Source of the DNA: DASPJQ01 sp035299065
GTDB lineage: Bacteria; Bacteroidota; Bacteroidia; Flavobacteriales_D; UBA2798
Reading direction: 5' to 3'
DNA length: 50,108 nt
Assembly (NCBI GenBank): GCA_035299065.1
Contig: DATGXI010000176.1
Coordinates: forward strand, 1 to 50,108
Made by a program: the position numbers and the translations under genes
Shown here: positions 17,314 through 25,462 of the stretch, one piece after another
Numbering within the stretch: the stretch's first letter is position 1
How the letters are laid out: every line of letters begins with the position of its first letter
The notes under the pieces: generated by a model
Told to the model about the DNA's origin: nothing
The model's input: only the letters and a program-made list of their open reading frames with translations
Database searches by the model: none

Positions 17314-18138
17314 ATGGACTATGAAATTCAACCTAACCAGCAAAGCGGATCGCGTTGGTTTGCTTTTTTGGCGATACTTGGAAACATTATTTTTAGCTAT
17401 GTGAGTTATATGAGCCCGCAAAGCCGACCCATTAACGCACTTGACCTTGAATATTATAATTTGTTTACCCCTGCCAATTTTACGTTTAGCATTTGGGCGG
17501 TCATATTTTTGTCGCTAATTGCCTACTCGGTTGCACAATTTTTACCATCACAAAATTATAAATGGATTTATGATCGCCTGGCAAGACCTTTGATTATTGC
17601 TAATTTAATAAGTGTTGCATGGATAATTTGCATGCAAAATGATTTGATAGCCTTATCAACCGTGCTTATGGGTATGCTGCTTATAAGCGCCATTGTTTTA
17701 TACAGCCGTGTTAAACGCGCCATGGTAAATGATGAATACAGCAGGTGGCTGCAGGTACCGTTTAGCTTGTTGCTTGCCTGGATAAGCATTTTACTGGTTT
17801 CAAATGTAGCCATGTACCTGGTAAGTATTGGCTGGTATGGAAACAGCATGACGGAAAGTAACTGGACCATGACCATGATCACCTTTTTATTTGTATTAAG
17901 TATACTCATAAGTTTTGTGTTCAGGGACTGGATTTTTCCAATTACAATTGGTTGGGGAATCTCTGGTGTTTCGGTTGCCAACCGGTTTTTGCATGCTGAC
18001 CTTGCTTATTTTGCCATTTTTATTTCATGTGCGCTTTTGGCCTGGGGACTAGCCATGGCTATTTACAGGTACGGACAATATCCAAAAGAATATTTGCGCA
18101 GGAAAAAATTATCGCAATTCAAGCATTTTTATAATTGA
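17314..18138 (+). CDS. TspO/MBR-like multi-pass membrane protein
   Basis: The 274-residue protein has seven or eight hydrophobic segments (about residues 17-33, 57-77, 93-108, 111-130, 150-171, 187-204, 207-225, 230-251). FTPANFTFSIWAVIFLSLIAYSV resembles the tryptophan-rich sensory protein family, and tryptophans are frequent elsewhere. Canonical TspO has five helices and ~160 residues, so this belongs at best to the longer Bacteroidota relatives. The function is unknown; TspO proteins bind porphyrins. Confidence in membrane location is high, in family moderate. Confidence 0.65.
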   Translation: MDYEIQPNQQSGSRWFAFLAILGNIIFSYVSYMSPQSRPINALDLEYYNLFTPANFTFSIWAVIFLSLIAYSVAQFLPSQNYKWIYDRLARPLIIANLISVAWIICMQNDLIALSTVLMGMLLISAIVLYSRVKRAMVNDEYSRWLQVPFSLLLAWISILLVSNVAMYLVSIGWYGNSMTESNWTMTMITFLFVLSILISFVFRDWIFPITIGWGISGVSVANRFLHADLAYFAIFISCALLAWGLAMAIYRYGQYPKEYLRRKKLSQFKHFYN

Positions 18139-18458
18139 GGTACAGCAAAAACGCATAGTGTTACCAGTAAATTTTGCATGGTAATTTCAGTATGGCGGTT
18201 TATACAACAACCATGGGTTGTTGATAAACCATCGTCTAACGTTTTTTACTCGTGGTCACAAACTACGGGTAAGTTATTAAGATGCTGATTAACCAATTCC
18301 TACACAAGCATATTTACATAGTACATTTACCATAAATCAGGTTTAACTTGTTGTTTGTTTAAGCTGAAGTATGACATTTATTTAGTATATTTAGGTTGCT
18401 TTTTTTACTGGTAAAACAGGGTTTAAAGCAGGCATTTTACACTAACTAATTTTTACAC
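18139..18458. other. Intergenic region with one hairpin
   Basis: This 320-base gap between the TspO-like and cupin genes holds a strong imperfect inverted repeat (18197-18230). The rest is AT-rich with no gene, RNA or clear two-box promoter recognised. Confidence 0.5.
18197..18230. repeat. Inverted repeat / hairpin
   Basis: Arms of 16 and 15 bases (GGTTTATACAACAACC and GGTTGTTGATAAACC) flank ATG and pair with one unpaired T. A six-T run follows about 12 bases later, so this may be a loose terminator for the TspO-like gene. A protein-binding site is the alternative. Confidence 0.5.
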
Positions 18459-18800
18459 GTGATACTTTTTCATACCACTAATTGGAATACAGTGAAGGCC
18501 GAAGCGCTGAAAGGCGAGACCGGAACAGCCTATGCGCGCATACTTGAGTTTAAAGGAATACGTGTACGTATGGTTGAATATTCGCCAAAATATAAAGGTG
18601 ACCACTGGTGCCACAAAGGGCATATTGCATTTTGTGTAGAAGGACAACTGGTCGTAAGCCTGGAAAGTGGTATAAACATGACACTAACAAAAGGCATGAG
18701 TTTTCAGGCAAGTGATGATCCGGCAAACGGGCATCGGATTGAAAGCGTAAATGGCTGCAAATTGTTTATTGTTGATGGCGGTTTTCTTGAACTACCCTAG
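18459..18800 (+). CDS. DHCW-motif cupin fold protein
   Basis: The 113-residue single-domain cupin matches the small family named for its DHCW motif. KGETGTAYAR (about residues 20-29), VRMVEYSPKY, the DHWCHKGHI segment (about 48-56) with likely metal-binding residues, FCVEG and KLFIVDGG all fit. The start is a GTG, since the frame is closed just upstream by TAA and no ATG lies before the conserved part. The substrate is unknown. It is probably monocistronic. Confidence 0.88.
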   Translation: MILFHTTNWNTVKAEALKGETGTAYARILEFKGIRVRMVEYSPKYKGDHWCHKGHIAFCVEGQLVVSLESGINMTLTKGMSFQASDDPANGHRIESVNGCKLFIVDGGFLELP

Positions 18801-18887
18801 CACAGGTATAAATTGTTTCTTAAAAGCAGCATTTCCATCAACAGGTGTTTCTTTATAAAATGCGCTTTACATTCAGTCAACATTGTG

Positions 18888-18895
18888 TAATTTTG
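18888..18895 (+). promoter_or_regulatory. -7 promoter element adjoining the 18901 start
   Basis: TAATTTTG fits TAnnTTTG and ends five bases before the ATG. A transcript starting at the usual distance would have almost no leader. This also argues against the upstream TTG (18883) as start codon. Confidence 0.4.
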
Positions 18896-18900
18896 TACCA

Positions 18901-19521
18901 ATGCAAAAATCTTTTCTTTTTATAGTATTTGCCATCAATGGTTTTACTTCTGTTGCGCAAACCGGTTGGAATATTTTAAAAGTTCAATTGAGCGAATGCG
19001 ATTCTACCCCAATTGTTGGTCACCCTGTTTATTTCAAAGGCGACACATTGGGCGCTACTGGTTTTTATTATTATGATACTGTTTATACCGATGCAAACGG
19101 AATTGCGGTTGACTCCATTCCAGCCAACTTTGGTGAATCAACCTGGTATGGAACCTATTTTGACACACCCCATATTTTACCCGATACGGGTAGCACCAGT
19201 AATTCATTTCTGAGTAAAGGAAGTGGTAATGAAACAGAAAATGTTTTTTACTGGGGTTGTACAGGAATTGTTGAACTGGATAAATTTACTCTGAACATAT
19301 TTCCAAATCCGTTTACTGACTATATCTGGTTTTCCAATTTACCATCTTATGCAAATGCTATTTGTTTAGTAGATGTTATGGGAAAAATGGTATGGGAACA
19401 AAAAGTGGAAGCTGAGAAGCTATGCTTAAATGGTTCTCTGATATGCCCAGGCTCCTATTTATTGCTCATTAAAAATAAGAATAATGAAATTGCAGGTCAA
19501 ACCCGGATTTGCAAACAATAA
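18901..19521 (+). CDS. Secreted protein with T9SS type A sorting domain
   Basis: The 206-residue protein has a signal peptide (ending TSVAQ at about residue 20). A ~100-residue domain follows with Gly- and Tyr-rich strands (GHPVYFKGD..GATGFYYYDT.YTDANGIA), possibly an Ig-like or carboxypeptidase-regulatory-like beta-sandwich. A type A T9SS domain starts near FPNPFTDYIWF and ends ...RICKQ. ATG 18901 is chosen over the upstream TTG because it gives a proper signal peptide. Its function is unknown. Confidence 0.75.
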   Translation: MQKSFLFIVFAINGFTSVAQTGWNILKVQLSECDSTPIVGHPVYFKGDTLGATGFYYYDTVYTDANGIAVDSIPANFGESTWYGTYFDTPHILPDTGSTSNSFLSKGSGNETENVFYWGCTGIVELDKFTLNIFPNPFTDYIWFSNLPSYANAICLVDVMGKMVWEQKVEAEKLCLNGSLICPGSYLLLIKNKNNEIAGQTRICKQ

Positions 19522-19848
19522 TCATTAAATCGCTTTAGCCTGCCTTATTACAAAATCAACGGTGTTTACCCCTAACCTATTTCCAGGTATTTATTTTTTT
19601 TCATAGGGCTTTGATTGTGCGCAACCTATTAATTTAAGGTAAAAGGTTCGCAAAAAATAAATATCGGGCCATATTTTCTCATTACGGGAAAACGAATTTT
19701 TACGCACTCGCTTACAGGTAATTATGAACACATAAATCCTTTGAATTTCATTCCTCGTAAGTTGGAAAGTGACACGTGTAAGAAAATCACCAAATGTGGT
19801 AGTTATAGTTCATGAAAACCAATTTAAATTTACCAAAAAAACCAAGGT
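19522..19848. other. Intergenic region, nothing recognised
   Basis: This 327-base AT-rich gap has no convincing ORF, RNA, terminator or two-box promoter. Confidence 0.4.
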
Positions 19849-20268
19849 ATGAATCGATTGTTTGTTCTAGTTGTTATTTGTTTTGTTTACCACTACTCAT
19901 CTGCTCAAAATCCAAAGCCACGTTTCCTGGCCCAGGATGATCCCCTGGTTGGAAAATGGCAGTTCAATGCCGATTCATCGCAGCATACAACACTTGCACC
20001 AATTGTAAAGGGTGAACGCATCATTGAATTACTTCCAGGTATTGAAGTTGGTATGGTTGCCGCATCAAACAACAATAACACCTATCAGAAAGCAACCTAT
20101 TTTGTGGCCAAAAAAGACGCCAGTAAAATATACTGTTCTATAAGTGAAAGTGATTATACCTATATGGCCGACAAAGATATTTCCTTTAATTATGAGTATA
20201 AAAAAGACTCAGATGTGTTAATTGTTGTTATTGCAGGCAAAAAGTATCACTACACCCGCATGAAGTAA
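19849..20268 (+). CDS. Small secreted protein of unknown function
   Basis: The 139-residue protein has a signal peptide (cleavage near SSAQ, residue 20). The mature part starts with DDPLVGKWQFNADSS, a phrase seen at the N-terminus of lipocalin-like small proteins. It continues as alternating beta strands and ends in a KKYHYTRMK strand. A small beta-barrel is plausible but unproven. The next gene starts 26 bases downstream, so the two are probably co-transcribed. Confidence 0.65.
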   Translation: MNRLFVLVVICFVYHYSSAQNPKPRFLAQDDPLVGKWQFNADSSQHTTLAPIVKGERIIELLPGIEVGMVAASNNNNTYQKATYFVAKKDASKIYCSISESDYTYMADKDISFNYEYKKDSDVLIVVIAGKKYHYTRMK

Positions 20269-20294
20269 AGGTATTCCGTGTATCTTTAAAATAC

Positions 20295-21269
20295 ATGCGT
20301 AACCTCTGTATTCTTTTTTTCTTTCTTTCTGTAAATTCCTTTGGCCAAAAATGGCTTTGGACAAATAATACCATTAATCCCAATGCCAAATACAGCCACC
20401 AGTTAAGTGATACCGTTGATGCTGATGGCAATATTTACATCAGTGGTGATTTTGACAGTACGGTGCTTGACCTTGGCTCAGTTCTTCTTAAAAATCCAAA
20501 TGGAGGGCGTTACTCATCGGCCTTTCTTGCAAAATTTGATAAACATAAAAATCTTGTATGGGCGCATGCTGCAGGGGGCAATTCGTATGACGGTGCCCGG
20601 TACATTTGTTTTGATAAACAAAAAAATGTTTATGTAGCCGGTTATTTCAGAAGCGATGTAACACACGTTGAATCCGTAGCGCTTAATAATTCCCATCCCG
20701 GCACCAATACCGAGGACGCATTTATTGCAAAATACAATGCAGCCGGAGGTTTTGAATGGGCGTGCAGCGGGGGAGGAAAAGGAATTGACCTTGGATGCAA
20801 AATTTCATTCGATAAAAATGAAAATGTGATACTGAAAGGAACAGCCCTTTCACCATCCATACGTTTTAATGACAAGGTGTTGGTCAAATACGATACCGCC
20901 TCCAGTTGGGAAAGCATGAATTTTGCAGTGACCTTTGACCAAAACGGAAATTTACTGGCCTTAAGCGAATATGATGCCATATACAAGAAGCTGAAAAATG
21001 ACATTGAAAATGAATTCATGAAATTGCTGAAGGAGTTTAAAGTGAAAATTTCATGCAGTGGCTGTACAGGCATTGCTTATGAGGTTAAAATTAAATCCCA
21101 CATAAACAGCTTTGGCGTAGAAATTAAAGTGAAAAAGGAATGCGATGAAACGAAGGGGCAAAAAATACGCGAACGCCTTGAAGCTTTTATATTGAAGCAA
21201 AATAACCTTTTAATGAAATTGGAAGAAAAAGAAACTACGTTTAATGTATCACGCGTGCTCAAATGTTGA
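20295..21269 (+). CDS. Secreted SBBP-like protein with Cys-containing C-terminal domain
   Basis: The 324-residue protein has a signal peptide (ending NSFGQ at about 17). Three to four SBBP-type repeats (D.DGNIYISGDFDST....LG, AFLAKFDKHKNLVWAHAAGG, NVYVAGYF) extend to about residue 200. The last ~110 residues are quite different: helical and charged, with KISCSGCTG near 255 and a terminal Cys. No T9SS sorting domain is present, unlike the SBBP protein at 14229. It may be a propeller fused to a small alpha/beta domain. Confidence 0.65.
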   Translation: MRNLCILFFFLSVNSFGQKWLWTNNTINPNAKYSHQLSDTVDADGNIYISGDFDSTVLDLGSVLLKNPNGGRYSSAFLAKFDKHKNLVWAHAAGGNSYDGARYICFDKQKNVYVAGYFRSDVTHVESVALNNSHPGTNTEDAFIAKYNAAGGFEWACSGGGKGIDLGCKISFDKNENVILKGTALSPSIRFNDKVLVKYDTASSWESMNFAVTFDQNGNLLALSEYDAIYKKLKNDIENEFMKLLKEFKVKISCSGCTGIAYEVKIKSHINSFGVEIKVKKECDETKGQKIRERLEAFILKQNNLLMKLEEKETTFNVSRVLKC

Positions 21270-21285
21270 GTAGGCGTTTTACCGG

Positions 21286-21858
21286 TTAAAGCTTATCCGG
21301 ATCTGAAAAAAACCAAAGTTTTCCTTTTTCATTCTCCCCTACTTCGGCCCACTCAACATCGTTAAATTTTATGGCAACAACCCCACAGGTTGGCAACTCG
21401 GTCCATTGCTGGTCGTTTTGCAACAGGTTTGCTACCGCTGTTGTTGCCGGATTATGCGCCAGTACAACAACTGTTTTTGCATCAGCCGGAATGGTACGTA
21501 TCATGTTAAGCAGTGTGCCTGGGCTACACGCATAAATACTGGAATCGTATTTTACTTCAAAAAAACCGCAATCAAGACCTGTGCATAAATGCTCCAGTGT
21601 TTGCTTTGTACGCACTGCCGGACTTGAAACCAGGAGGTCAATTTTGAGGTTCTTTCCATTCAGGAATTTCCCTGTTTTATCAGCATCCACTTCACCTTTG
21701 GGATCTAAAAAACGGTCAAAGTCAGCCAGTGCCGGGTTATCATGTGCTGATTTTGCGTGGCGTATAAGAATTAGCGTCTTTTCGTTATTGTCTTTTTTGG
21801 CCGTAAATGAAATTAAGCCATAGAGTAAAACTAAACCTAAAATGAGGGTTGATTTCAT
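21286..21858 (-). CDS. SixA-like histidine phosphatase, exported
   Basis: The 190-residue branch 1 histidine phosphatase has the catalytic LIRHAKS motif (Arg33, His34), Arg83 in SSPAVRTKQT and the second His135 in VLAHNPATT. The domain has the length of SixA phosphohistidine phosphatases. An additional N-terminal hydrophobic segment (residues 1-20) looks like a signal peptide or anchor, which suggests action outside the cytoplasm; classical SixA is cytoplasmic. The substrate is unknown. The gene is divergent from the AhpD-like gene with a 55-base gap. Confidence 0.82.
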   Translation of the reverse strand: MKSTLILGLVLLYGLISFTAKKDNNEKTLILIRHAKSAHDNPALADFDRFLDPKGEVDADKTGKFLNGKNLKIDLLVSSPAVRTKQTLEHLCTGLDCGFFEVKYDSSIYACSPGTLLNMIRTIPADAKTVVVLAHNPATTAVANLLQNDQQWTELPTCGVVAIKFNDVEWAEVGENEKGKLWFFSDPDKL

Positions 21859-21913
21859 AGTACCAAGATACGATTTTTAGTATATTGCAACAATAACCAA
21901 GCCATAAATAGCC

Positions 21914-22516
21914 ATGTCCTGGATTGAAGAAATATCATACGAAGCATCAAGCGGAGAACTTCGCAAATTATACGACCGCGTAAAAGGTCCTGATAATTAC
22001 ATTGACAATATTTTAAAAGTACACAGTTTGCGGCCACATACCCTGCACGGGCACATGACCCTGTATAAAAACGTATTGCACAACAGCAATAATACCATGG
22101 AAAAATGGCAGCTTGAAACCATTGGTGTGTACGTGAGTTACCTGAACAATTGCCATTACTGTATACAACATCATTTTGCCAGGCTTCGCAAGTTGTTTAA
22201 AGATGATATTAAGGCCGATCTATTATTTGACTGCATTGTACAAAATAACCTTGAAGTCATGTTTGATGAAAAAATGCAGGAAGTATTGCATTATGCCAAT
22301 AAACTAACCCTTGATTGCCGTGCCGTGAGTAAATACGATGTGGGCCGCCTTCAAAAGCTTGGTTTTACCGATGGGGATATACTGGAAATAAATCAGGTTA
22401 TAAGTTATTTCAATTATGCCAACCGTACCGTTATGGGATTGGGCGTATCGGTTGATGGGGATATTTTGGGATTGTCACCAAGCGACAGCAATGTGGCCGA
22501 GAACTGGAATAATTGA
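21914..22516 (+). CDS. AhpD-like peroxidase-related / carboxymuconolactone decarboxylase family protein
   Basis: The 200-residue all-helical protein has the AhpD-type redox motif NNCHYCIQHH (Cys80, Cys83, His87) in the expected ..YVS..N.C.YC..HH helix. The length and the late ISYFNYANRTVMGLGV segment fit the uncharacterised peroxidase-related branch of the CMD family. It could reduce peroxides through the CxxC pair, with an unknown electron donor. No partner gene (ahpC) is nearby. Confidence 0.83.
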   Translation: MSWIEEISYEASSGELRKLYDRVKGPDNYIDNILKVHSLRPHTLHGHMTLYKNVLHNSNNTMEKWQLETIGVYVSYLNNCHYCIQHHFARLRKLFKDDIKADLLFDCIVQNNLEVMFDEKMQEVLHYANKLTLDCRAVSKYDVGRLQKLGFTDGDILEINQVISYFNYANRTVMGLGVSVDGDILGLSPSDSNVAENWNN

Positions 22517-22589
22517 TTAAAAGTCGTGTTCGTGTATGAACACCAATAGCACTTAACAGGTATGGCATGGTAATTGAACTTTTTCTTTC

Positions 22590-22597
22590 TACATTTG
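22590..22597 (+). promoter_or_regulatory. -7 promoter element for the 22609 gene
   Basis: TACATTTG fits TAnnTTTG and ends 11 bases before the ATG. No clear -33 element was found at 19-21 bases upstream. Confidence 0.4.
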
Positions 22598-22608
22598 CAT
22601 AATTAATC

Positions 22609-23016
22609 ATGAGGCTTGTTTTTATATTTTCTTTCTTTTTTTTAGCGAACATTGTTTCTGCCCAGCATGTGCATGAACACAATAGCGTAAAATTTGCCTA
22701 TAACATTAAAACACCACCTGACAGCCTTCTTAAAAAATGGGGATTTACCGGTGATTTTCCCCTTGAGTTTTACAACCAGGAAAGTTTGGACAAAAAGCTG
22801 GCCATGTTTTACGGTGACAAAACCCTTCCAAAAATTGATTTCGACCTCTATCATGTTTCAGGCGAAATGGTATGCATGCAATGTTTTATTTCATGTGACA
22901 GGCCGGGCTGCCATGCAAATGCCTGTATGAAACAATTTGCCTGGTTGCTGGTTGAAAACAATGAAAGCCCGCATAAGGAAATGCATAACGATCCGATTGA
23001 AAGCAATCAGGAATAA
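22609..23016 (+). CDS. Small secreted Cys/His-containing protein
   Basis: The 135-residue protein has a signal peptide (cleavage near VSAQ, residue 19). The mature start HVHEHN is His-rich, followed by a helical and charged region. A cluster with six Cys between about residues 85 and 107 (CMQCFISCDRPGCHANAC) could bind metal or form disulfides. The family is not recognised. It has its own promoter-like element, so it is probably monocistronic. Confidence 0.65.
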   Translation: MRLVFIFSFFFLANIVSAQHVHEHNSVKFAYNIKTPPDSLLKKWGFTGDFPLEFYNQESLDKKLAMFYGDKTLPKIDFDLYHVSGEMVCMQCFISCDRPGCHANACMKQFAWLLVENNESPHKEMHNDPIESNQE

Positions 23017-23147
23017 ACTCCCAGGTAAATTATGTGCATGAATGGGCCTGTTTCGGGTTCCTGACAAATAAGCTTGCTGAACCAACCCGCAATCATTTCC
23101 ACGCCTGCCACCTGTCATCATCCCTGCTACTGCCTCCTTTTATTTAC

Positions 23148-23155
23148 TACCTTTG
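23148..23155 (+). promoter_or_regulatory. -7 promoter element adjoining the helicase start
   Basis: TACCTTTG fits TAnnTTTG and ends five bases before the ATG at 23161, implying a leaderless or nearly leaderless transcript. It supports 23161 over the in-frame upstream start at 23074. Confidence 0.4.
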
Positions 23156-23160
23156 CCCCT

Positions 23161-24471
23161 ATGTCAGATGTCATTCAACAAATCACCTCGCATTTAAAAA
23201 TTACGCTTAATCCTATGCAGGAATCGGCTTTAAAAACCATTCCCGCCAAGGACGAAATCATACTGCTTTCGCCTACCGGTTCGGGCAAAACCCTGGCGTT
23301 TTTATTGCCAGCGGTATTGGCTATAAACCCACGCATACCCAAAGTACAGGTGCTTGTGGTTGCGCCCTCGCGTGAATTAGCCATTCAAATTGAACAGGTT
23401 TTTAAAAGCATGCAAACCGGGTTTAAGGTAAACAGTGCCTACGGGGGGCATAGCATGAAAATTGAGAAACAAAACCTTCATGAACCGCCCATGGTGTTGA
23501 TTGGTACACCCGGCCGTATTGCTGACCATATTGACCGCGGTACATTTGACCTCTCATCGTTACACACCATTATTCTTGATGAATTTGATAAATCGCTTGA
23601 ATTTGGTTTTTCAAAGGAAATGGGCTTTATACTTCGGAAACTTACTGAAGTAAAAAAGAAAATACTTACATCGGCAACGCGTATGGAAGAAATTCCAACG
23701 TTTACAAAAATAAAATCACCGGTAACATTGGATTTTATACAGGACGCCAAACCGATTGCTTTAAGCCTGAAAAAAATAATTTCGCCTGAACGCGACAAAC
23801 TAAAAACCCTGCTTGACTTGCTGTGTTTCACAGGCGATGAATCAACCCTTGTTTTTGTCAATCACCGTGAACCAACTGAGCGCATAAGTGAGTACCTGAA
23901 TGAAAACGGCATTATAAACGATGCCTTTCACGGTGGCATGGAACAAACCGACCGTGAAAAAATACTGGCAAAATTCAGGAATGGGAGCAGCAAATTATTA
24001 ATTACAACCGACCTTGCCTCGCGCGGATTGGACATTCCCGAGATAAAGTACATTATTCATTACCATTTACCATCAACCGAAGATGCGTTTACCCACCGCA
24101 ACGGGCGCACCGCACGTATGAACGCAAAAGGAACCGCCTTTGTTATTGTAAGTGATGGCGAGGAATTACCACCTTATTTTGATTTGAGCACGCCCGTGTT
24201 TGGGTTGGGAAAAAACCTGGAAAAACCACGTGTACCGGAATGGGAAACCTTATACATAGGGGGTGGAAAAAAAGACAAAATCAATAAAATTGACATTGTA
24301 GGTTTTCTTTCAAAACAAGCAAATCTTGAAAAGGACGATATTGGCCTTATTGAAGTGAAAGACTTTTTTGCCTATGCTGCCGTAAAGCGCAAAAAAATGA
24401 AAAGCATTTTACAGGCTATACAGGGCGAAAAAATTAAGAACAAGAAGGTTAAGTTTGATGTGGTAAGGTAA
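23161..24471 (+). CDS. DbpA-like DEAD-box family RNA helicase (DEFD variant)
   Basis: The 436-residue SF2 helicase has PTGSGKT (Lys43), APSREL (motif Ia), GTPGRI (motif Ib), a motif II of DEFD (140-143) instead of DEAD, SAT (171-173), TTDLASRGLD (motif V) and HRNGRTARM (motif VI). The last ~70 residues (IDIVGFLSKQ..IGLIEVKDFFAYAAV...KKVKFDVV) match the DbpA/CsdA-type RNA-binding domain, which in DbpA directs the enzyme to 23S rRNA. A role in ribosome assembly is therefore inferred. The start was chosen because residues before 23161 are Cys/His-rich and non-conserved and overlap the promoter element. Confidence 0.88.
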   Translation: MSDVIQQITSHLKITLNPMQESALKTIPAKDEIILLSPTGSGKTLAFLLPAVLAINPRIPKVQVLVVAPSRELAIQIEQVFKSMQTGFKVNSAYGGHSMKIEKQNLHEPPMVLIGTPGRIADHIDRGTFDLSSLHTIILDEFDKSLEFGFSKEMGFILRKLTEVKKKILTSATRMEEIPTFTKIKSPVTLDFIQDAKPIALSLKKIISPERDKLKTLLDLLCFTGDESTLVFVNHREPTERISEYLNENGIINDAFHGGMEQTDREKILAKFRNGSSKLLITTDLASRGLDIPEIKYIIHYHLPSTEDAFTHRNGRTARMNAKGTAFVIVSDGEELPPYFDLSTPVFGLGKNLEKPRVPEWETLYIGGGKKDKINKIDIVGFLSKQANLEKDDIGLIEVKDFFAYAAVKRKKMKSILQAIQGEKIKNKKVKFDVVR

Positions 24472-24515
24472 TCCACTTACCATTATCCCCTAAACCTGAA
24501 AATATAATCAAATTT

Positions 24516-24537
24516 GGCACCCCGGTGCCGGGTTTTT
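24516..24537 (+). terminator. Rho-independent terminator
   Basis: GGCAC-CCCG-GTGCC followed by GGG and five T lies 44 bases after the helicase stop. The short stem is GC-rich. It is immediately followed by the -7 element of the next gene. Confidence 0.6.
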
Positions 24538-24541
24538 AAAG

Positions 24542-24549
24542 TAACTTTG
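24542..24549 (+). promoter_or_regulatory. -7 promoter element adjoining the CvfB-like start
   Basis: TAACTTTG fits TAnnTTTG and ends six bases before the ATG at 24556. Together with the terminator just upstream it marks a transcript boundary and argues against the in-frame ATG at 24514. Confidence 0.45.
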
Positions 24550-24555
24550 CAAACA

Positions 24556-25386
24556 ATGTTTAAAACAGCAAATTACAATACGCTTAAAGCAACAAGGCAA
24601 ACCATACACGGTATGGTGTTGGAGAATGAAGAAGGCGATTCGGCAACCCTTCCCAAAAATGAAGTCCCGCGTGACTTGAAACTGGAAGATCCCATTGAGG
24701 TTTTTATTTATACAGGAACTGACAATGTTTACATGGCTACCACGAAAAAGCCAAAACTTATTGAAGGTGAATTTGGATTTTTAAAAGTAAACGAAGTAAA
24801 TGACCAGGGCGCTTTTATGGATTGGGGCATTGCAAAAGAACTTTTTGTCCCCTTTTCAGAACAAGGAAAAAAAATGTTGCCGGGTGAATATTATTTGGTT
24901 TACCTGTTTATTGACGAAAAAAATGGCCGTCCGCTTGGGTCTTCTAAAATTGAAAAATTTATTGAGCGTGACGAAATAACCGTAAAAGAAAAGGACGCAG
25001 TTGATATTTTATTGTGCGAAGAGACTGATCTTGGCATAAAGGTCATCATCAACAACAAACATGCTGGTGTATTGTACCACAACGAAATATTTACCGATGT
25101 CAGGATTGGTGAAAAACGTAAAGGGTATATCAAACGCGTGCGTGAAGACCGCAAAATTGACGTAAGCCTGGAGCGTACAGGGTTTGGCCGTGTTGATCCG
25201 GGCTCAAAACTTATACTTCAAAAGCTCAAAGAAAACAGTGGATTTTTGGCCTTGCATGACAACAGTGATCCGGAGGATATAAAAAGGACTTTGCAAATGA
25301 GCAAAAAAACCTTTAAAAAGGCTGTTGGAGCATTGTATAAGGACAGGCTTATTGTGTTAGAGAAAGAAGGGATTCGCCTTGTTTAG
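24556..25386 (+). CDS. CvfB/YitL-like S1 RNA-binding protein
   Basis: The 276-residue protein looks like the CvfB family of multi-S1 proteins. Tandem S1-like barrels are visible in GEFGFLKVNEVNDQGAFMDW..AKELFVPFSEQ (about 80-115) and GVLYHNEIF..VRIGEKRKGYIKRVREDRKIDVSL (about 180-220). A winged-helix-like C-terminus follows (LQMSKKTFKKAVGALYKDRLI..EKEGI). Family members bind RNA and affect virulence gene expression in staphylococci; a general RNA-related role is inferred here. It sits after an RNA helicase but has its own promoter element. Confidence 0.83.
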   Translation: MFKTANYNTLKATRQTIHGMVLENEEGDSATLPKNEVPRDLKLEDPIEVFIYTGTDNVYMATTKKPKLIEGEFGFLKVNEVNDQGAFMDWGIAKELFVPFSEQGKKMLPGEYYLVYLFIDEKNGRPLGSSKIEKFIERDEITVKEKDAVDILLCEETDLGIKVIINNKHAGVLYHNEIFTDVRIGEKRKGYIKRVREDRKIDVSLERTGFGRVDPGSKLILQKLKENSGFLALHDNSDPEDIKRTLQMSKKTFKKAVGALYKDRLIVLEKEGIRLV

Positions 25387-25462
25387 CTTAAATTTTAACC
25401 AGCCATAAATTTTATACTTCGCTGCGCAGGTTTTGCGTATATTTCAGTCCGCATTTACCTGA

